Below, one piece after another: positions 63,801 to 64,000 of a stretch of 64,000 bases of DNA. The position numbers and the translations under genes are program-made. Under the pieces are notes generated by a model, which saw only the letters and a list, made by a program, of their open reading frames with translations, was not told where the DNA came from and did not search any database. Source of the DNA: Erythrocercus mccallii (taxonomy: Eukaryota > Chordata > Aves > Passeriformes > Dicruridae); the NCBI GenBank assembly GCA_013397435.1, contig VZRG01002056.1, forward strand, positions 1-64,000, in the 5' to 3' direction. The stretch's first letter is position 1; every line of letters begins with the position of its first letter.

Positions 63801-64000
63801 TCAACATCTTCTGTGCAAGGGGACGATTTTGCAATAGCTTGTTCATTCTTGTCTGGAAAAGACGTCTTGGTCTTTGTTACCGAATTTTCAGTTTTCTCTC
63901 CCCTTATATGTACATAGCACCTTTTTATTGGATGAATGTGAGCCTCCTGGATGCCTTTAAGATTCCTGCAGAGTACACAATTACCTTTGCCGCAGAAAGA
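54844..64000 (+). other. TSPAN3: TSPAN3 intron 1 (partial)
   Basis: After the donor GTGAGT the sequence passes through the tail of the CpG island (to about 55.13 kb) and becomes AT-rich. No frame encoding the exon 2 sequence (the rest of transmembrane segment 1 and the small extracellular loop) was recognised up to the window end. The intron holds the second copy of a diverged duplicate at 57.05 kb and A-rich tracts (58.12 and 58.86 kb). ORFs here are short and unrecognised. Confidence 0.8.
57046..57178 (+). repeat. Diverged duplicate, intronic copy
   Basis: This is the partner of 54426-54572, in the same orientation, about 2.6 kb downstream. This copy keeps an open frame of 82 codons (56954-57202) whose middle reads FVGGCECSERFYICL; the promoter copy reads FVGGCECSRFFGTCF in the equivalent frame before a TAG. 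No protein family is recognised, and the shared frame may simply reflect short shared sequence. Confidence 0.7.

Noticed and set aside
54844..64000. Search for TSPAN3 exon 2
   Set aside because: No frame gives the expected continuation of transmembrane segment 1 (GAAGILCYVG-like) with a preceding acceptor, so exon 2 is taken to lie beyond the window.
1..64000. tRNA, rRNA, CRISPR, operon, riboswitch or prokaryotic mobile-element features
   Set aside because: None seen. Gene structure, repeats and promoter type are those of a vertebrate nuclear chromosome.

Overview
The window is vertebrate nuclear DNA, most likely from a bird. It has AT-rich non-coding DNA, GT-AG introns, CpG-island promoter architecture and degraded 3' ends of CR1 retrotransposons, one of them carrying the octamer-like tail typical of sauropsid CR1. 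The compact introns (about 7 to 9 kb) favour a bird over a turtle or crocodilian, but that step is inference. No bacterial, plasmid, phage, CRISPR, rRNA or tRNA features were seen.

Layout: 1-1657 is intron upstream of the first coding exon of PEAK1. PEAK1 (pseudopodium-enriched atypical kinase 1, a tyrosine-phosphorylated scaffold with a pseudokinase domain) occupies the left half on the + strand. It has four coding segments: 1770-4924, 13124-13320, 20486-21234 and 30071-31228. The splice phases close exactly and give an uninterrupted protein of 1752 residues, close to the 1746 of the human protein. A long AT-rich 3' UTR follows 31228, with candidate poly(A) signals at 34607 and 37383. From about 37.4 to 54.2 kb lies a gene-free intergenic stretch holding one notable CpG-rich/AT-rich island (47.47-48.08 kb) with a CTCF-like site, microsatellites and short tandem duplications. 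At about 54.28-55.13 kb there is a CpG-island promoter, followed by the first coding exon of TSPAN3 (54781-54843). The rest of the window is TSPAN3 intron 1; later TSPAN3 exons are outside the window.

PEAK1 followed by TSPAN3 in the same orientation matches the order on human 15q24.3, so synteny supports both calls. The two genes are neighbours rather than a pathway: PEAK1 acts at focal adhesions and the actin cytoskeleton, and TSPAN3 is a tetraspanin of plasma and endolysosomal membranes. I found no novel multi-gene system. The observations most worth following are a duplicated YY1/E-box module in the TSPAN3 promoter, a diverged sequence pair flanking TSPAN3 exon 1 (54.43 and 57.05 kb), the intergenic island at 47.5 kb, upstream ORFs on PEAK1, and a possible intron-retained PEAK1 form lacking the pseudokinase.
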